Positions 6,149 to 8,398 of a DNA stretch of 8,398 nucleotides are shown here, one piece after another. Where the stretch lies: positions 1 to 8,398 of the forward strand of contig JACCYS010000115.1 in the NCBI GenBank assembly GCA_013696365.1, given 5' to 3'. The position numbers and the translations under genes were made by a program. The stretch comes from Nocardioidaceae bacterium. Lineage in GTDB: Bacteria > Actinomycetota > Actinomycetes > Propionibacteriales > Nocardioidaceae. Within the stretch, counting starts at the first letter, position 1, and every line of letters starts with the position of its first letter. The notes under the pieces are model-generated. The model had not been told where the DNA came from. It worked only from the letters and a program-made list of their open reading frames with translations, and did not search any database.

Positions 6149-6170
6149 GAGGCCCAGTGACTAGTCCAAT
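6149..6170 (-). promoter_or_regulatory. Candidate GntR operator upstream of the TRAP operon
   Basis: This 22-bp stretch on the plus strand begins GAGGC and ends CTAGTCCAAT. It matches 7114-7135 at 16 of 22 positions without gaps and in the same orientation. It contains the 8-bp palindrome GACTAGTC (6159-6166). It lies 37 bp before the chosen dctP start, in the right place to control the transporter genes. The binding protein is inferred to be the neighbouring GntR-type regulator. Confidence 0.45.
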
Positions 6171-6203
6171 AGGCCAGGAGTCTCGTCTGCTCCCGGTGGC
6201 CGC

Positions 6204-6288
6204 GTCAACGCTTCCTCGTCACGAGTTGGCAACAAGTTCCTCGTACCCACCTGCCGGGGTCTTACGCACGTCAACAGGCTGATCGTCG
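6204..6288. repeat. Loose direct repeats in the gntR-dctP gap
   Basis: GTCAACGCTTCCTCGT (6204-6219) and GGCAACAAGTTCCTCGT (6228-6244) are related, and a weaker third copy, GTCAACAGGCTGATCGT, starts at 6270. The 6130-6299 gap holds no recognisable gene and probably contains the TRAP operon promoter. I could not pick a convincing -35/-10 pair. The repeats may be regulatory or chance. Confidence 0.25.
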
Positions 6289-6299
6289 TAGCCGCCGCA

Positions 6300-7052
6300 T
6301 CACGACTGGTGGTCGAAGTGAGTCCGGATGTCCTGGTCACCCCGCAGCAACGCCACGTCGGAGACCAGGTCGAGGTGCACGCGCATCGCCCTCGCTGCCT
6401 CCACCGGGTCGCCCGACCGGATCGCGTCCGCGATCGCCAGGTGACCGTCGAGGGACGCCTCGGGCCTGCCCGGTTGGGACAGCGACTCGATCCGCGTCTC
6501 CAAGATGGCCGGGGCGATCTCGCCCATGATGTCTGCCAGGAGTCCGGAGTGCCCAGCGGCCGTGACGGCACTGTGGAAGGCCTCGTCGCCGGCCTCACCG
6601 CGGTCGCCGGCAGAGACCTGGACAGCCATTAACGCCAACGCGTGATCGATACGGGCGAGGTCGTCGTCGGTACGGCGCAGGGCCGCCAGCTCGGCGAGCT
6701 TCACCTCCAGGGCGTAGCGCGCCTCGATGATCTCTGGAAGCCGGCTGCGCCGAGACCGGAGGGTGGCGATCACTTGGACGCCCAGCGGCTCATGCAACAG
6801 CACCGCGCCGTCGCCGTGCCGGACGTCGACGATGCCCTGCACCTCCAGCGCCACCAGTGCCTGGCTGACCGACGCGCGGCTGACGGACAAGCTGGCCGCG
6901 AGCTCACGTTCGGGCGGGAGGCGCTGCCCGGCGCGCAACCCCTCCCGCTCGATGAAGTCGGTCAGCTTTTCGACGAGCTGCAGGTAGAGCCGCTGGCGCG
7001 GCACCGGCCGCAAGGAGTCGTACACATCCGGAGGAGTCTCACTCGATGCCAT
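6300..7052 (-). CDS. GntR-family (FadR/FCD type) transcriptional regulator
   Basis: A 250-residue DNA-binding regulator. An N-terminal winged helix-turn-helix occupies about 20-86, with the GntR pattern LRAGQRLPPERELAASLSVSRASVSQALVALEVQGIV. A C-terminal all-helical FCD effector domain follows at about 105-231. The FCD metal/ligand residues are visible as Asp156 and His160 (DEAFH), His204 (DGHLAIADAI) and His226 (MRVHLDLV). Family members bind organic acids or acyl-CoAs and often repress the adjacent transport and catabolic genes. The ATG at 7052 is preceded by AAGGG and GGGAG. It is divergent from the CoA-transferase (95-bp gap) and lies 188 bp upstream of dctP on the same strand, so it is placed to control both arms. 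The inducer is probably the imported acid or its CoA ester, which is inference. Confidence 0.93.
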   Translation of the reverse strand: MASSETPPDVYDSLRPVPRQRLYLQLVEKLTDFIEREGLRAGQRLPPERELAASLSVSRASVSQALVALEVQGIVDVRHGDGAVLLHEPLGVQVIATLRSRRSRLPEIIEARYALEVKLAELAALRRTDDDLARIDHALALMAVQVSAGDRGEAGDEAFHSAVTAAGHSGLLADIMGEIAPAILETRIESLSQPGRPEASLDGHLAIADAIRSGDPVEAARAMRVHLDLVSDVALLRGDQDIRTHFDHQS

Positions 7053-7113
7053 CTCCCACCCTTCTGTTCGACGCTCGGTCGCGAGTCCATTTGCGCGGAT
7101 CTGGGCTGTCCTA

Positions 7114-7135
7114 GAGGCTAAGCCACCAGTCCTAT
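7114..7135. promoter_or_regulatory. Candidate GntR operator between gntR and the CoA-transferase gene
   Basis: This is the second copy of the 22-bp element (16/22 identical to 6149-6170). It begins GAGGC, ends CCAGTCCTAT and contains the near-palindrome GGCTAAGCC. It lies 12 bp before the CoA-transferase ATG, just ahead of its ribosome site, and 61 bp upstream of gntR. Occupancy could therefore block the divergent promoter and autoregulate gntR. A weaker partial match, AGTCCAT, occurs at 7084-7090. Confidence 0.45.
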
Positions 7136-7137
7136 CC

Positions 7138-7142
7138 GGAGG
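7138..7142 (+). promoter_or_regulatory. Strong ribosome binding site of the CoA-transferase gene
   Basis: GGAGG with a 5-nt spacer (TACCC) before the ATG at 7148. It fixes this start codon. Confidence 0.8.
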
Positions 7143-7147
7143 TACCC

Positions 7148-8323
7148 ATGCGTCGACCTCTCGACGGCCTGCTCGTCGTCGACCTTTCCCGTGCCCTGGC
7201 CGGTCCGCATGCGGCGATGATGCTGGGCGACCTCGGCGCCCGCGTCATCAAGGTCGAGACGCCTGGCACGGGCGACGACACTCGCGGTTGGGGGCCGCCG
7301 TTCGTCGGTCCCGACGACTCCCGCGAGTCAACGTACTTCCTGTCCTGCAATCGCAACAAGGAGTCGATCGCGCTCGACCTGAAGAGCCAAGACGGTCATG
7401 CGACGCTGAGCCGTCTCCTCCAGCACGCGGATGTGCTGGTCGAGAACTTCCGCACCGGAGTGCTGGACCGGCTGGGGTTCTCGATGGAGGAACTGCAGGA
7501 GATCAACCCGCGGCTGGTGGTGCTGTCGATCACTGGCTTCGGACACGACGGCCCGGAAGGTGGGCGCGCGGGGTATGACCAGATCGCCCAGGGGGAGGCC
7601 GGACTGATGTCGCTGACCGGTCCTTCGCCGCAGGATCCGACACGTGTCGGCGTCCCCATCGGCGACCTGCTGGCCGGCATGTATGGGGCTTTTGGAATCG
7701 TGGCGGCCCTGCACGATCGCGAGCGCACCGGTCGGGGCCTGGTGATTCGCACCAGTCTCCTCGCCGCCATCGTGGGGGTGCACGCCTTTCAGGGGACACG
7801 CTGGACCGTGGCGAACGAAGTACCATCAGCAAGCGGTAACCACCACCCTTCGATCGCGCCCTACGGCCTGTTCAGCTGTGCAGACGGCATGGTGCAGATC
7901 TCGGTGGGAAGTGAGGCGTTGTGGAAGCGCTTTGCACCCGCCTTCGACCTGCCGCTCGACGAGCCGGGCTTCGCCACGAATTCAGACCGAGTGGGCAACC
8001 GCGTTGCGGTGGTCGCGGCGGTCGAGCAGGCGTTTGCGCAGTACCGACTGGTCGAGTTGTTGCCCAAGCTCGCAGAGGTGGGCATCCCGGCTGGTGAGGT
8101 ACGGACCCTGGACCGGGTCTATGAATGGGAGCAGACCCGATCACAGGGGCTGCTTATCGACGTCGACCACGCGACGCTGGGGTCCATCTCGTTGCCCGGC
8201 CCGCCGCTGCGGCTCGACGACGACTTCCTGGACGAGCACTCCGCCCCGCCGACCCTGGACCAGCACGGGCAGAGCATCCGGGCCTGGCTCGACGAGCTCG
8301 ACACGGCAGAGCCCGCGCAGTGA
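7148..8323 (+). CDS. Family III CoA-transferase (CaiB/BaiF)
   Basis: A 391-residue cytosolic enzyme of the usual length for family III CoA-transferases, which move CoA between carboxylic acids through an Asp-bound mixed anhydride. Visible marks are DGLLVVDLSRALAGPHAAMMLGDLGARVIKVE at the N-terminus (Rossmann-like CoA site), YFLSCNRNKESIALDL (63-78), DVLVENFRTGVLDRLG (95-110), SITGFGHDGP (127-136), GYDQIAQGEAGLMSLTG (142-158), and GVPIGDLLAGMYG, in which Asp173 matches the catalytic Asp169 of formyl-CoA transferase. The C-terminal half has the expected small linker domain (VGIPAGEVRTLDRVYE). It is divergent from gntR and overlaps the next gene by 4 nt (GTGA), so the two are co-translated. The likely role is to activate the acid imported by the TRAP system. 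Donor and acceptor are unknown; succinyl-CoA or acetyl-CoA are typical donors in the family. Confidence 0.94.
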   Translation: MRRPLDGLLVVDLSRALAGPHAAMMLGDLGARVIKVETPGTGDDTRGWGPPFVGPDDSRESTYFLSCNRNKESIALDLKSQDGHATLSRLLQHADVLVENFRTGVLDRLGFSMEELQEINPRLVVLSITGFGHDGPEGGRAGYDQIAQGEAGLMSLTGPSPQDPTRVGVPIGDLLAGMYGAFGIVAALHDRERTGRGLVIRTSLLAAIVGVHAFQGTRWTVANEVPSASGNHHPSIAPYGLFSCADGMVQISVGSEALWKRFAPAFDLPLDEPGFATNSDRVGNRVAVVAAVEQAFAQYRLVELLPKLAEVGIPAGEVRTLDRVYEWEQTRSQGLLIDVDHATLGSISLPGPPLRLDDDFLDEHSAPPTLDQHGQSIRAWLDELDTAEPAQ

Positions 8324-8398
8324 GCCGGCACACCGGCGCCCGCGAGCTCGTCGAGCGCGTCCTCGACCGGGGCAGCTGGACCAGTTGGGACGCGCCGG
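8320..8398 (+). CDS. Carboxyltransferase-domain protein (acyl-CoA carboxylase subunit-like), N-terminal fragment
   Basis: A GTG at 8320 overlaps the CoA-transferase stop as GTGA and opens a frame to the window end (26 codons, cut off). It encodes a Ser-Arg-His start followed by ARELVERVLDRGSWTSWDAP. ARELV(x)xVLDxGSWxSWD is the familiar N-terminus of acetyl/propionyl-CoA carboxylase carboxyltransferase-type proteins of Actinomycetota. These catalyse carboxyl transfer on acyl-CoAs, and some decarboxylate malonyl-type thioesters without biotin. Next to a CoA-transferase and a dicarboxylate-type transporter, a role on the newly formed CoA ester is plausible. With only 26 residues the assignment is provisional. 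Confidence 0.6.
   Translation, partial: MSRHTGARELVERVLDRGSWTSWDAP

Noticed and set aside
6159..6166. GACTAGTC palindrome as a stand-alone operator
   Set aside because: The dyad does not extend beyond 8 bp and is not kept in the second copy, so the longer shared 22-bp element is the better unit.
6161..6598. 145-codon minus-strand frame downstream of and inside gntR
   Set aside because: It is a shadow of the gntR 3' end running into the intergenic gap; no family features and a basic low-complexity composition.
1..8398. CRISPR array, rRNA, riboswitch or transposase
   Set aside because: No regularly spaced repeats, no rRNA-like sequence, no riboswitch core that I could recognise, and no transposase frame on either strand.

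Overview
The window is very GC-rich. Its features point to a high-GC Gram-positive bacterium (Actinomycetota): frequent GTG starts, a lipoprotein-anchored solute-binding protein, a pSAM2-type integrase arrangement, and a possible leaderless gene. I cannot name the genus from sequence alone.

Left edge (1-404): this is the right-hand end of an integrated mobile element. The N-terminal 51 codons of a tyrosine-type integrase read leftwards out of the window. About 170 bp of non-coding DNA with a tandem 10-bp repeat follows. Then comes a tRNA fragment that starts exactly at the anticodon loop of a CAU tRNA and runs to CCA, followed by a strong hairpin. This is the expected form of the attachment-site copy on the far side of an element integrated in a tRNA-Met gene. 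Everything to its right is probably host chromosome.

Scar and spacer (405-967): a 5'- and 3'-truncated ferredoxin-reductase-type oxidoreductase (VanB/phthalate dioxygenase reductase-like) lies on the minus strand, next to the attachment site. Next is a complete aldo/keto reductase on the plus strand (968-1996). The 260-bp convergent gap after it (1997-2256) is full of hairpins and related GC-rich repeats.

Main cluster (2257-8398): a divergently organised set for uptake and CoA-dependent use of an organic acid. On the minus strand, in transcription order, are a GntR/FadR-type FCD regulator, then a complete TRAP transporter: DctP-type lipoprotein, DctQ and DctM, with overlapping dctQ/dctM. A HAD-superfamily hydrolase follows with its ribosome site on the dctM stop codon. 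Divergently on the plus strand are a family III (CaiB/BaiF) CoA-transferase and, overlapping it by 4 nt, the start of a carboxyltransferase-domain protein cut by the window end. The simplest model is that the TRAP system imports a carboxylate, the CoA-transferase activates it, and the carboxyltransferase-like protein processes the thioester, all under the GntR regulator. A 22-bp element (16/22 identical, no gaps) occurs both in front of the TRAP operon and between gntR and the CoA-transferase. It is a good candidate for the regulator's operator. The substrate cannot be read from this sequence.
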